Notes: a model not told the origin generated them from the sequence alone. A stretch of DNA of 52,710 bases from Chloroflexota bacterium (GCA_021778805.1 JAJYBV010000008.1:1-52710), one strand, 5' to 3'. Counted from the stretch's first letter, positions 1 to 9,021 are shown. Translations and numbers: made by a program.

Positions 1-60
1 CCCTTACGAATCCCTGGATATGTGTACCGTGCGGTATTGTATTTTTTTATAAAAATATTT

Positions 61-110
61 TTGGGGACGCCCCAAACCCCGCGCAAGGGGCTACCGCCCC
101 TTACGAATCC
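61..110. repeat. Intergenic GC-rich repeat, family A, copy 1
   Basis: A block reading GGGGACGCCCC, then CCCCGCGCAAGGGG, then CTACCGCCCCTTACGAATCC. It is preceded by an AT-rich run ending in ATATTTTT. The same order of words recurs at 357-407 and, truncated, at 443-472, and bases 1-13 match the end of another copy. Short internal inverted repeats (CCCC..GGGG, GGGG..CCCC) could fold. It lies outside any credible gene. Confidence 0.75.
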
Positions 111-281
111 TTGGTTACGAGGTATATTTTATCCCTCTTTAATAATGAAAGATCATAATCATGTGGCTTGTTTCCTCACTCCACCACCCATATCGATATG
201 CGCAACACTCATTCTTTCGCAAGATTTACAGTAGTAAAACAAACACTGCACGGTCACACATGAGGCCATGCAATCCGGTAG

Positions 282-302
282 GGGCGACCCTTGCGGTCGC
301 CC
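282..302. repeat. GC-rich hairpin in the left intergenic region
   Basis: The perfect inverted repeat GGGCGACC (282-289) / GGTCGCCC (295-302) has a 5-base loop. It sits between family A copies, and this kind of word is a common intergenic repeat in bacterial genomes. No T-run follows, so it does not look like an intrinsic terminator. Confidence 0.6.
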
Positions 303-356
303 TTGCTGCCCGGCAATCACTATTGCCCTGTGGGATATTTGATATAAATATATAAT

Positions 357-407
357 TTGGGGACACCCCAAACCCTGCGTAAGAGGCTACCGCCCCTTAC
401 GTATCCC
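357..407. repeat. Intergenic GC-rich repeat, family A, copy 2
   Basis: This is a diverged copy of the unit at 61-110: GGGGACACCCC, then a degenerate middle, then GGCTACCGCCCCTTACGTATCC. It is again preceded by an AT-rich stretch. The tail of this copy followed by the head of the copy at 443 repeats the arrangement seen at positions 1-75, which points to a degenerate tandem array. Confidence 0.7.
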
Positions 408-442
408 GGTGTATGGTGCGGAGGTTGTTTATAAAAAAGATA

Positions 443-472
443 TTTTGGGTGACACCCCAAACCCCGCGCAAG
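443..472. repeat. Intergenic GC-rich repeat, family A, truncated copy 3
   Basis: The block reads TTTGGGTGACACCCC followed by AAACCCCGCGCAAG and then stops matching, 40 bases before the stop codon of the LysR-type gene. Apart from these repeats, 1-512 shows no gene, RNA or promoter that I can support. Confidence 0.6.
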
Positions 473-512
473 TTCTGCAAATCAAATAGCGCAGCAACAT
501 GGCAGCGAACCA

Positions 513-1481
513 CTATCGCGCATATTCCGCTTCAATTTTAAGCAATGTATCGCAAATATATTGAATAGCGTTTGGAATATATCCCCGATTCCGAATAATG
601 ATTGCGGTGTACAAATCGATTGGTCCGGCTTCTGGGGTAAGGAGATGCAGATGTTCTCTTAAATGCGAGGCAAGCGCTAAACTGCGATGCGATACAATGG
701 TAATTCCTGTGTTTTGCGCTGTCATGCGCAATAATGTCAGGCTTTCAGCGCCTTCACAAAGAATATGTGGTGTAACTTGCGCTTCTTCAAAACGGCGCAT
801 AATTTGTGATCTTAATGGGCCTTGATCGCTGGAAAGCAATAATAAATCCTCGGAGGCGATTTCTTGCCATGAAATTGTTTTTCTCTTTGCCAGCGGGTGA
901 TCTTTATGTGAAACGATATAGGTTCTCTCCTGATACAAATTAATGGCCTTTAAATCCGTTTCATGAAAATTTTCGGCTTTTTCGGCAATCCGTACAATAC
1001 CTAGATCTAATGTTCCATCACGAACCATTTGTGTGATTTTTGTTGTGTTTCGTTCCCGCACTTTTACTGTTAAATGTGGATGCTCTACTTTAATTGCGCT
1101 TAATAATTTCGGTATGAAAATCAATGTTGCTGTAGGAAATGCGCCGATGGTTATTTGCCCCTCCAGCTGTTTTGTTTTATGGTGATTTTCAACTAGTGTA
1201 TCGCGCGCGATTTGCAGCAAATTGGCGGTTTGTTTTTTTAGGGCTTCTCCTTCCTCTGTAAGTTGAAAGCCGTTTGCGGGGGTATTTTGTTGAATTAAAA
1301 CGCACTGCATGTTTCGTTCTAAGTTGTGTATGTAGGTATTGAAGGAGACCGGTGTTATGTTCATTTCACGCGCGGCGCGGGCGCGGATTTTTAATTGTGA
1401 AAGCAACCAAAAAGCCTGTATTTTTTTTGAAAAAATTCCCATTTGAAAGCAATCTAAAAATAAATCTATATCGTAGTCCAT
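513..1481 (-). CDS. LysR-family transcriptional regulator
   Basis: A 322-residue protein with the usual LysR layout and length. A winged helix-turn-helix occupies about residues 20-80 (ARAAREMN, then a recognition region around SFNTYIHNLE). A periplasmic-binding-protein-like effector domain starts near residue 105 with the typical LEGQITIGAFPTA strand. The ATG at 1481 is preceded by TCAGGAATAGT, a fair ribosome-binding site. The HTH starts about 16 residues later than in many LysR proteins. It lies 102 bases downstream of the ABC exporter pair on the same strand, so it may belong to that unit or control it. The target and inducer cannot be read from sequence. Confidence 0.9.
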   Translation of the reverse strand: MDYDIDLFLDCFQMGIFSKKIQAFWLLSQLKIRARAAREMNITPVSFNTYIHNLERNMQCVLIQQNTPANGFQLTEEGEALKKQTANLLQIARDTLVENHHKTKQLEGQITIGAFPTATLIFIPKLLSAIKVEHPHLTVKVRERNTTKITQMVRDGTLDLGIVRIAEKAENFHETDLKAINLYQERTYIVSHKDHPLAKRKTISWQEIASEDLLLLSSDQGPLRSQIMRRFEEAQVTPHILCEGAESLTLLRMTAQNTGITIVSHRSLALASHLREHLHLLTPEAGPIDLYTAIIIRNRGYIPNAIQYICDTLLKIEAEYAR

Positions 1482-1583
1482 ACTATTCCTGATTAATGTG
1501 TTTTAGCCGCCCAAATATTGCAATCGTTCCGGTAAATGCATGGATATTGAATATTATAACATAAAAATATTTTTAAGTTGCCC

Positions 1584-3359
1584 TTAACTTCTCTCAGTGT
1601 CTTCACTCCAAATGCGCTGTAATTCCGTGCTGGTTGCTAATACATCCGGTAATGCGCCAGATGTTTCGATAACTCCTTCTTTCAGTACAATTATCTGATC
1701 GGCGCGCCGCAATACTTCCTTCCGATGCGATACCACAATATAGGTTAATTGCTGCGTGTTTGTTAGGCGATCCCATAATATCTTCTCTGTGTGCACATCT
1801 AACGCGCTGGAGAGATCATCGCATATAAGTAATTGCGGCTGCTGGTATAAAGAGCGTGCGGCCGCAGTGCGTTGTATTTGCCCTCCGGAAAGCCGCACAC
1901 CATGCGCGCCAACTACGGTTTCATAACGATTCTCCATTTGCACAATATCATTTTCCAGAACCGCCGCATATACAGCTTTATCACTGCGTTCTGTGTCGGT
2001 GTCCTTTGTAAGCGTAATGTTATGTATAAGTGTGTCGCTGAACAGATTCGGTACTTGTGGTATATACGCAGATCGCGGCGGTGTAAGCATAGTTTTGTTC
2101 TTTTCTATTTGTGCGCCATTCCAAAGAACTTCGCCGCAGTGCGGTGTAATTATGCCTAAAATGGCTCGCAGCAGTGTCGTTTTCCCAGAACCGATGCGCC
2201 CGGTTATCACAATAAATTGGCCGCGCTGCGCTGTAAATGAAATATTGCTTATCCCTGCCTTTGCCCCGGAATATTGATAAGTTAAATTATGAATGGCTAA
2301 CTCGCGCAATGGCTCATGCTGATCGGTTTTTTTTTGCTGTAGAACTTCGGCAGGATCTTCGTTTTCCGATAAATAGAGTTTATGAACTGCAGTAAGTGTG
2401 TGTTCATGCGCGTTTGGCGTTAGCCGCTGCAGTCGTGTAAAAGAAACCGCGCTTTTAGTCATATTAATTTGCGCATTTCCCCAAAAAGCCAGCGCAATGG
2501 TTAGCCTGCTGAGCAATGAAATGTAAAAGGCAAAATCCCCAACAGAGAATTGTTTTGATATGATTGCCTCTGCGCTGGCAATTAAAACAATGCCTACACC
2601 GATATTGTACATATTTAAATTTAATGTTCTAAATATTTCTGAAGTAAATAAATCGGTTACCGCAAATTTTCGGCGCGCCTCATTCAGACCTGCTATTCTA
2701 TCTGCCATGCGCCGCTCTGCTCCCGATACTTTTATGGCTAACGATGCGCCAAATGTTTCTCCAATAGCGTCGGTTACCTTTGCGGCAGCCTCGCGATTTG
2801 CCGCACGAAACTTTGCCAGCTTCCGGCCGGTAACTGCCGCAGTAATTATTATCACAGCATAAGGCATCAGCGTTAGAAGTGTGACGGTAACATTAATGTA
2901 AAGCATAATTGCTGCGCTGATACATAAAAATATGGATATTCCCAAACTGTCGGTAAAAATATCAATTAAATCGATTAATGCATATGTATCATCCCGCAGA
3001 TTGCTGATAATTTCTCCGGCAGAATCCGGCAATGCCTGCGCGCCGTTCTCATCGATAATCCATTTGAAGATATTTCTTCGCAGCAGTGTATAAATCCAAT
3101 ATTCAAACGTGAGAAAACTGTATGTTCCTCCCATAAATGTTGCAACACGCATACCAACGATGCTGAGCAGCAGAATAATAGCGGTAGTTATGTTGAATTG
3201 CGCGGGAGCGTTCTGTGTCAGCCCTGTAAAAAAAATACCTATTGCCAAGCTGATTCCCAGCGGCAATATATAATTAGCAATCCATAATACACTGTTGATA
3301 AACGCCAATGCAGGATTCATCCGTAAAATTTTTCCTATTACCTTGATTGCGTACTTCAA
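1584..3359 (-). CDS. ABC exporter half-transporter with a degenerate Walker B
   Basis: A 591-residue fused permease-ATPase. Six hydrophobic segments fill about residues 15-310. The nucleotide-binding domain follows, with Walker A GRIGSGKTT (about 385), signature LSGGQIQ (about 489) and Walker B LLICDD (about 510), where the catalytic Glu is Asp. The H-loop is VVSHR. The start is a TTG at 3359, overlapping the upstream stop codon and preceded by GGAGG at a spacing of 7. It is translationally coupled to the partner gene at 3356-5104. Together they look like a heterodimeric exporter of the BmrCD or TM287/288 type, with one consensus and one degenerate ATPase site. The substrate is unknown. Confidence 0.93.
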   Translation of the reverse strand: MKYAIKVIGKILRMNPALAFINSVLWIANYILPLGISLAIGIFFTGLTQNAPAQFNITTAIILLLSIVGMRVATFMGGTYSFLTFEYWIYTLLRRNIFKWIIDENGAQALPDSAGEIISNLRDDTYALIDLIDIFTDSLGISIFLCISAAIMLYINVTVTLLTLMPYAVIIITAAVTGRKLAKFRAANREAAAKVTDAIGETFGASLAIKVSGAERRMADRIAGLNEARRKFAVTDLFTSEIFRTLNLNMYNIGVGIVLIASAEAIISKQFSVGDFAFYISLLSRLTIALAFWGNAQINMTKSAVSFTRLQRLTPNAHEHTLTAVHKLYLSENEDPAEVLQQKKTDQHEPLRELAIHNLTYQYSGAKAGISNISFTAQRGQFIVITGRIGSGKTTLLRAILGIITPHCGEVLWNGAQIEKNKTMLTPPRSAYIPQVPNLFSDTLIHNITLTKDTDTERSDKAVYAAVLENDIVQMENRYETVVGAHGVRLSGGQIQRTAAARSLYQQPQLLICDDLSSALDVHTEKILWDRLTNTQQLTYIVVSHRKEVLRRADQIIVLKEGVIETSGALPDVLATSTELQRIWSEDTERS

Positions 3360-5104
3360 AATAACGCCTCCGCAGAGTTTGCTTTCAGCAATCCCGAATA
3401 ATATGATTGTGGATTATTTGCTAGCCGTTCGCGCGTGTCATATTCAATAATCTTTCCATTTTCCAGCGCCATTATATAATCTGCCTGTTGAATGGTTTTT
3501 AATCGGTGCGCAATAATAATTCCGGTTCTGCCGGCTAGTAACTGCTGCATGCAGTTTGTCATCAGCGATTCCGTTATCGGATCTAACCGGGAAGATGGCT
3601 CATCCAAAATCAGAATCTTGGGATTTTGCAAAAATAAGCGCAGAAACGCCAAAAACTGCGTTTCACCGGCGGAAAGCCCGGAGCCATGCGATTCCAGCAT
3701 AGTGTCCAGCCCATTTGGCAGCTGATTTAACCAAAAGTCTAATCCCATCGAATGAATCAACGCAAGGATAGTGTCATCTGCTATTGCCGTATTGCAAAAA
3801 GTGATGTTCTCGCGAACCGTAGCGTGAAATAGCTGTATATCCTGAGGCGCAACCGCAATATGCGCTCGCAGATCCCTTATGTCTACTGTGCGTATATCAG
3901 TTGTTCCAATGAAAATGCTGCCTTCTTGCGGATCATATAATCTTGCCAGCAGTCGCGAAAGCGTTGTTTTTCCGCTGCCAGTTCGTCCAATGACACCAAC
4001 AGTTTTACCTTCCGGAATATGCAAAGTGATGTCGTGAAGCGCCGGAGTTTGCGCGTCGTCATAAAAAAATGTGACATGCTGCATGGTAATATCAGATTTT
4101 TCCTCGCGCAAGCTGCTGGAACCGCCGATTATTTTGTTGGAAACTGCAAACAGCTCGGTAATGCGTTTAGCGCTGGATTGCGCGCTTTGCATTTTCTGTG
4201 TTTGCTGGGTAAGCTGTTCTATCGGATTTTGCAGAATGCTGATATATTGATAAAATACAAATACCGCGCCGAGTGTAATAGCGTGATGACTGTATAAAAG
4301 ATAGCTGACAACAAGAATAATCGCCGTTGTGCTGTAATAAGACACATAGGTAACCGCCCATGTTATCGTCTTCATAAAATTGCTGCTTCTGCCATTTTTA
4401 AACATCTTTTTTGCAGAAAGCAAATAGGTATAGAGCGCATATGGCGCGCCACCGTTATAGGTAATATCTTCACGGCCGCGCAGCGCTTCTTCCATAAAAC
4501 CAAACAGCTCAGCGTCGGCCTGCCTTTCATTTACTCCGGCGCGCACGACCGCAGAGTTTGTTAAGCGAATCAGCAATACAGATCCGGCAAGGCTGCCAAA
4601 AAAGATGAGTCCGGCAACTCCATTTACAAAAGCAATACTTATTGATATTCCTATAGCCATAAGACTATAACCAATAATACGCACGATAAATTCAGCAAAA
4701 AAATTTGCCAAAACCGTTAAATCACCATCTATTCGTTCAATGAATTCACCGGGAGTTTTGCTGTTCAGCCATGATTGATCGCGCGTTAAACAATGCAGCA
4801 ATAAATCTTCCCGCAGCGCGTTAGATGCCCTCCAGCCAATATCTTGGCTGGTATAAGCTGCTGCTAACGACAGCGCATAAGCAAACACAGCAAACAGCAA
4901 GAAAAACGCAGCGTCAGCATAGAGGACGTGTACGCTGCCTCCGGATACAGCAGAATTAATAAAGTTTTGCGCAAATATAGGGTTAATAATCTGCAGCGTG
5001 ATGGACGCCAAAACACAAATTGACATTATGGCAAAGCGCAGTTTCAATGTCAATAAATAGCGAAAAAATAGAAATAAACCGGTATTTGGTTGTTTCACTT
5101 GCAT
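3356..5104 (-). CDS. ABC exporter half-transporter, partner subunit
   Basis: A 582-residue permease-ATPase fusion. A six-helix membrane domain occupies residues 1 to about 310. The ATPase domain has Walker A GRTGSGKTT (about 371), a non-canonical signature LSAGETQ (about 475), Walker B ILILDEP with the catalytic Glu kept (about 497), and H-loop IIAHR. The altered signature is the one expected to face the partner's Asp-containing Walker B, so the two defects fall in the same composite site. The ATG at 5104 has GGAG nine bases upstream. It is the first gene of the two-gene unit. Cargo could be a lipid, peptide or drug; nothing nearby decides. Confidence 0.93.
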   Translation of the reverse strand: MQVKQPNTGLFLFFRYLLTLKLRFAIMSICVLASITLQIINPIFAQNFINSAVSGGSVHVLYADAAFFLLFAVFAYALSLAAAYTSQDIGWRASNALREDLLLHCLTRDQSWLNSKTPGEFIERIDGDLTVLANFFAEFIVRIIGYSLMAIGISISIAFVNGVAGLIFFGSLAGSVLLIRLTNSAVVRAGVNERQADAELFGFMEEALRGREDITYNGGAPYALYTYLLSAKKMFKNGRSSNFMKTITWAVTYVSYYSTTAIILVVSYLLYSHHAITLGAVFVFYQYISILQNPIEQLTQQTQKMQSAQSSAKRITELFAVSNKIIGGSSSLREEKSDITMQHVTFFYDDAQTPALHDITLHIPEGKTVGVIGRTGSGKTTLSRLLARLYDPQEGSIFIGTTDIRTVDIRDLRAHIAVAPQDIQLFHATVRENITFCNTAIADDTILALIHSMGLDFWLNQLPNGLDTMLESHGSGLSAGETQFLAFLRLFLQNPKILILDEPSSRLDPITESLMTNCMQQLLAGRTGIIIAHRLKTIQQADYIMALENGKIIEYDTRERLANNPQSYYSGLLKANSAEALF

Positions 5105-5179
5105 ATGCAGAGGCTCCGCAGTATTGTTTGATAAATTGATTTAAAGTCAAAAAAAAGTAATTACTCAGGAAGTAAAAAA

Positions 5180-5243
5180 GCAGGAGATGCAGGAGGCAGC
5201 ATGCCTCCTGACGGGGCCTGGGGTGTCCCCCGATTCCTCTTAT
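5180..5243. repeat. Intergenic repeat, family B, copy 1
   Basis: The perfect inverted repeat AGGAGGCA / TGCCTCCT (5191-5198, 5202-5209) is followed by GACGGGGCC and GGGGTGTCCCCCGATT. A near-identical 64-base element lies at 24404-24468. The GGGGTGTCCCC part is the reverse complement of the GGGGACACCCC core of family A, so the two families are probably related. It sits between the ABC exporter and the thioredoxin-fold gene. Confidence 0.85.
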
Positions 5244-5287
5244 CTTTCCCTCTGTGTGGATCTTGTCAATATCCCCCGAGTGGTTAC

Positions 5288-5319
5288 AAAAAAATGGCTC
5301 TTTTTCAGCAAAAGAGCCA
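5288..5319 (-). terminator. Intrinsic terminator of the thioredoxin-fold gene
   Basis: The stem TGGCTCTTTT (5295-5304) / AAAAGAGCCA (5310-5319) has a 5-base loop. On the minus strand it is followed directly by a run of T residues (the A-run at 5288-5294). It lies about 80 bases beyond the stop codon at 5397. Confidence 0.85.
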
Positions 5320-5396
5320 AGGATATTTTATAATTTATTGCGAAATAAACGCAAATGTTCCGGTTTTCGTTTCCCGATTAAACACAATGGTTATCT

Positions 5397-6014
5397 TTAA
5401 CTATGCAAACCTTTTTGGATAATCTCCCGAAACTCATTGATGAGTTCCTGATTCCACTCGCTGCCATGTTCAGCGCGCGCCTGAGTTAAAGCAGCGCTGA
5501 CAGCTTTTTTGCCCTCATCACTCATTTTATCAAATTCAAAAGCGCTGGTTCCTTCGGGAGCAAAAGATGGATCTGACTGAAGCGCTGCTTTAGCGGCTTC
5601 CACCAGCCCGGCCGTTGCTTTTGGCGATCGCTCAATCACAAATCCCAACTCATTCAAATGCTCATCTAACAGAATAAACACCGGAATGGAGCGATATTTC
5701 CCTTCTTTTAAATAGGAATCGATTAAGTCGGTATTCTGGTCACGTAAAAATACCACTATCTCCGGCGCTCCGGCGCGCTGCGCTAATTGCTGCACAACCG
5801 GTAATCCGGCGATAACATCTCCGCACCAATCTTCCGCAATTGTTACTATGGTTACTTTTTGCGGAAGATGCCCAAAGAAATGCACATCTTCATCGCGAAT
5901 TACTGCGGTTTCGCTATTTTTTTTGAACAATTCCTGATTTTTTGTCATAGATTGCTCAAATTGCTGAACCGTCATACCTTGCGCTAATCGCTCGGTTGTA
6001 AATTGAAATCCCAT
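5397..6014 (-). CDS. Thioredoxin-fold protein, single-cysteine EDWCGD motif
   Basis: A 205-residue cytoplasmic protein without a signal peptide. Near residue 60 the segment VTIVTIAEDWCGDV matches the thioredoxin-like family in which the usual WCxxC is reduced to WCGD, so only one active-site Cys remains. A cis-Pro-like segment (YRSIPVF) follows at about residue 105, as expected for the fold. The C-terminal third is helical and charged. The ATG at 6014 has AGAGG upstream. It is a single gene with its own terminator. A simple dithiol oxidoreductase is unlikely because the second Cys is absent. A role in monothiol or bacillithiol-type chemistry is possible but unproven. Confidence 0.85.
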   Translation of the reverse strand: MGFQFTTERLAQGMTVQQFEQSMTKNQELFKKNSETAVIRDEDVHFFGHLPQKVTIVTIAEDWCGDVIAGLPVVQQLAQRAGAPEIVVFLRDQNTDLIDSYLKEGKYRSIPVFILLDEHLNELGFVIERSPKATAGLVEAAKAALQSDPSFAPEGTSAFEFDKMSDEGKKAVSAALTQARAEHGSEWNQELINEFREIIQKGLHS

Positions 6015-6170
6015 GTGGATAAATCCTCTGTTTGTATGTATGTTGCGCTAACGTGCGCCACATTAAAAAAATACCATAATTTTCTTAGAATTTTCCAAAG
6101 ACTTCAATTTATATAGCATGGCGTGTTGCGTTGCGCTCGCGAACATGCTACACTCGTAAGAGAGCAATCA

Positions 6171-7415
6171 ATGAAATGGAAAGGATCTCTGCCAATCGTG
6201 TGGAGTGTTTGGTTAGATTATTCAGGTCTTCGGCAATTATTTCCTTCAATTATCAGGCCCAAATTGCGGTATGGGCGTCCTTTTAAACAAATTATCCCGC
6301 TGCCCGGCAGCCGATGGGTTCGGGTTGAAAATCTTCAATCCGGTATTAGTGATGAAGATGTTACCGTTGCGCTTACCGGCAGTTTAGGAGTATTTGATGA
6401 CGCTTTGCCGCATGCGTCTAAACTGTTCTTAGGAAAACAATCCGTTGGTGTCGTTACGGAAATCGGCTCCGATGTTTCGCTGTTTCATATCGGTGACAGA
6501 GTTGCCCTGCAATCCGAAGCGCGTTCATCGTGCGCTTCTTTGGGGCTTTCCCCTGCGTGTTCCGCATGCGCATCCGGAAACCCCGCGCTGTGCGATCACC
6601 GCGCATTGCCGTGGAATGGAGCCGGCGCCGGATGGTCTGATTCGATGATTATGCATGAATCTCAGCTGTTTCCTGTGCCCGAACCATTAACCAATGATCA
6701 GGCGCTTTTGCTGGAGCCGGCGGCGCGCGCCGTTCGCGCAGTTTTATTAAGTGGATTAGAGCCTGGCGCACGCGCGCTGATTATCGGCGGTGGATTAACC
6801 GGCCAATTAGTTGCGGCAAGCATTCGCGCATTGGTCCCTGGGGTAGATATTACACTGGCAAGCAATTATTCTCACGAAAAAACTGCCGCCGCCGCATATG
6901 GTGTGCAACAATTTATTCCCGAAACGCCCAATGAAATGCTGGCGCAGGGCATAGAGCTGACTAACGCGCAGGTGTGGAAACGCCCCGGCAAGCAAATATT
7001 CTTAGGCGGATTCGACCGGGTGTTTATTTGCCGCAGCGCTAAAAAAACCTTTGAAACCGGCTGTCGGCTGGTGCATAGCGGTGGCGCACTTGCGCAAATC
7101 GCGCGCCCGATGAACCACCAGCAAAAAATCGACGCTTCGCTGTGGCGCAATGAAGCGCAGATCCTGCATATCTATGGCCCCGGCAGCGAAACACTTCCGG
7201 ATGACATTTCAGATAGCATCGGGTCGCGTTCCTCTACCCTCGCGCTGGCGGCGCGGCATATGATGAAAAATCGTTTGGTAACCGATGGGCTGATCTCGCA
7301 CAAAATTGCGCATACACAGTTTGATCAGGCGCTGCGCATTGCAAGTGATATCAATAAATTTCAAACAATCCATACTGCGCTGATTTTCCAAAATCCGGCG
7401 CCGGCGCAACCCTGA
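6171..7415 (+). CDS. Zinc-type alcohol dehydrogenase-like protein, probably no catalytic zinc
   Basis: A 414-residue medium-chain dehydrogenase/reductase-like protein. The core GVVTEIGSDVSLFHIGDRVA is the usual GroES-like segment. The Cys cluster CASLGLSPACSACASGNPALC resembles the structural-zinc lobe, and IIGGGLTGQLVAA is the Rossmann nucleotide loop. The first catalytic zinc ligand, normally a Cys-Gly pair, reads SLGVFDD, and the normal GHE reads GKQ, so the catalytic zinc site seems lost. I prefer the ATG at 6171, where the fold begins, to upstream alternatives back to 6123. It is followed 48 bases later by murD. An NAD(P)-linked zinc-free reductase is possible. Confidence 0.75.
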   Translation: MKWKGSLPIVWSVWLDYSGLRQLFPSIIRPKLRYGRPFKQIIPLPGSRWVRVENLQSGISDEDVTVALTGSLGVFDDALPHASKLFLGKQSVGVVTEIGSDVSLFHIGDRVALQSEARSSCASLGLSPACSACASGNPALCDHRALPWNGAGAGWSDSMIMHESQLFPVPEPLTNDQALLLEPAARAVRAVLLSGLEPGARALIIGGGLTGQLVAASIRALVPGVDITLASNYSHEKTAAAAYGVQQFIPETPNEMLAQGIELTNAQVWKRPGKQIFLGGFDRVFICRSAKKTFETGCRLVHSGGALAQIARPMNHQQKIDASLWRNEAQILHIYGPGSETLPDDISDSIGSRSSTLALAARHMMKNRLVTDGLISHKIAHTQFDQALRIASDINKFQTIHTALIFQNPAPAQP

Positions 7416-7463
7416 ATTTCACGCAGAGTCGCGTTTCATTTTTTAAGCAGAAAGTTGCTTTGT

Positions 7464-8885
7464 ATGACCAGAACAGAACTGAAAGATAAACATATTGCTA
7501 TTATCGGCTTGGGCGTGGAAGGCGCCGCTCTAGCGCAATTTGCCGCCGCGCATGGCGCAGCATCTATTTCTATTACCGATATGGCGCCGGCGGAAAAATT
7601 AAAAAAATATACCGATTCCCTCGATCATCTTGCGGCGCCGATTCAATACTATTTTGCAGGCAACCATAGCGAGGTTTGGCTGAATAAGGATATTCTTTTT
7701 GTCAGCCCCGGTATTACCCCGGGATTTGCTATATCATTGCCCGGAATAAACGAGGCTGTGCAAAGCGGCGCAAAAGTATCGAACCACACTCAACTGTTTT
7801 TGGAATGGTGTCCGGCAAAAGTAATTGGCGTTACCGGCAGCTCGGGCAAAACAACCACAACTACTCTGCTTGGCGCTATGCTGCAGCACGGTTTAGACCG
7901 CAAGGTGTATGTTGGCGGAAATTTGGGAACCTCACTTCTAAACGAAGTAGACGCCATGACTGCTGATGATGTAGTTGTGCTTGAATTAAGTGAAGTGCAG
8001 CTTGCCCGATTATCGATTAGTCCGCATATTGGCGTTATTACCAACATCACGCCGGATCATCTGGATCGGTACGGTACTTTTGAACGCTATGTAGAGGCGA
8101 AGCGGCAGTTGGTAAAATATATGGATAGCGGTGACTATGCCATTTTAAACGCAGGAAATATCCCAAGCCAGGAATCTGCCGAGTATACTGCCGCTAAATC
8201 GCTGTTTTTCAGCGCAAAGTATAGCGAAACTGCACAAGCCTACGCGCACGAAGACGCTTTATGGATTCACTGGGATAATGAAGCGCCGCAGCAATTATGC
8301 GCTTTTGCGGATATTACACTGCCCGGCGCGCATAACCGCGAAAATATTCTTGCGGCGGCGTTGGCTGCATTACTGGCAGGCGCCAGCATTCCTGCGCTGC
8401 GCGAAACAATTCAATCGTTCGACGGTGTGCGGCATAGATTAGAGTTTGTAAAAGAGTGGCGCGGCGTAAAATTTTATGATGACAGCATCGCTACATCACC
8501 ACAAAGAGCGCTGGCAGCTGTGCGCGCGTTTTCCTCACCCAAACTGATGATTCTCGGCGGCAAAAATAAAGATTTGCCTTGGGAAGATTTTGCCGAAGTT
8601 ATCGTGCGCAATGTGCGCGCAGTGGCGCTTCTCGGCGCCGCGCAGCCATATATTGATTCGTGCATTCGCGCGGCGCAGCAACGCGTTATTAAGGAAGAAC
8701 AGGTTTTAGAAACTATTTGTTATGTAACAACTATCGAAGCAGCAGTAAGCGAACTTGCCGCTATTGCGCGCCCCGGCGATACACTGCTGCTATCACCCGG
8801 CTGTACCAGCCATGATATGTTTCATGATTACGGTGAACGCGCGGAGCATTTTATTGAGGCAGTGCAGCATTTACCCGAAAATTGA
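7464..8885 (+). CDS. murD: UDP-N-acetylmuramoylalanine--D-glutamate ligase MurD
   Basis: A 473-residue cytoplasmic ligase that adds D-Glu to UDP-MurNAc-L-Ala in peptidoglycan synthesis. Visible features are an N-terminal Rossmann-like domain (IAIIGLGVEGAAL), the ATP loop GVTGSSGKTTTTT near residue 125, the central ITPDHLDRYG, and the C-terminal YDDSIATSP and GGKNKDLPW segments typical of MurD rather than MurC, E or F. The ATG at 7464 fits the family start better than a TTG at 7455. Unusually, no other mur or fts genes are adjacent. It implies a peptidoglycan-containing cell. Confidence 0.95.
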   Translation: MTRTELKDKHIAIIGLGVEGAALAQFAAAHGAASISITDMAPAEKLKKYTDSLDHLAAPIQYYFAGNHSEVWLNKDILFVSPGITPGFAISLPGINEAVQSGAKVSNHTQLFLEWCPAKVIGVTGSSGKTTTTTLLGAMLQHGLDRKVYVGGNLGTSLLNEVDAMTADDVVVLELSEVQLARLSISPHIGVITNITPDHLDRYGTFERYVEAKRQLVKYMDSGDYAILNAGNIPSQESAEYTAAKSLFFSAKYSETAQAYAHEDALWIHWDNEAPQQLCAFADITLPGAHNRENILAAALAALLAGASIPALRETIQSFDGVRHRLEFVKEWRGVKFYDDSIATSPQRALAAVRAFSSPKLMILGGKNKDLPWEDFAEVIVRNVRAVALLGAAQPYIDSCIRAAQQRVIKEEQVLETICYVTTIEAAVSELAAIARPGDTLLLSPGCTSHDMFHDYGERAEHFIEAVQHLPEN

Positions 8886-8981
8886 TGGAGTAGAAAAAAA
8901 CGCTGGAAATAGTATATTATGTTAAATAACAGGTTTTCGCTGGGAGGAAAGAAACCGCGGAATAATTCACGCAAAACAAAC

Positions 8982-9013
8982 ATATCCTTCATATTCTGAA
9001 ATATGAAGGATAT
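8982..9013 (-). terminator. Hairpin between convergent murD and rpmB
   Basis: A perfect 14-bp stem (8982-8995 with 9000-9013: ATATCCTTCATATT / AATATGAAGGATAT) has a 4-base loop. It lies nine bases beyond the rpmB stop. On the minus strand it is followed by TGTTTGTTTTG, so it probably terminates rpmB and may also stop murD transcripts. Confidence 0.75.
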
Positions 9014-9021
9014 ATCGAAGT

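Noticed and set aside
1-512. Short open frames across the left intergenic region on both strands
   Set aside because: They run through GC-rich repeats, lack ribosome-binding sites and have no family-like sequence.
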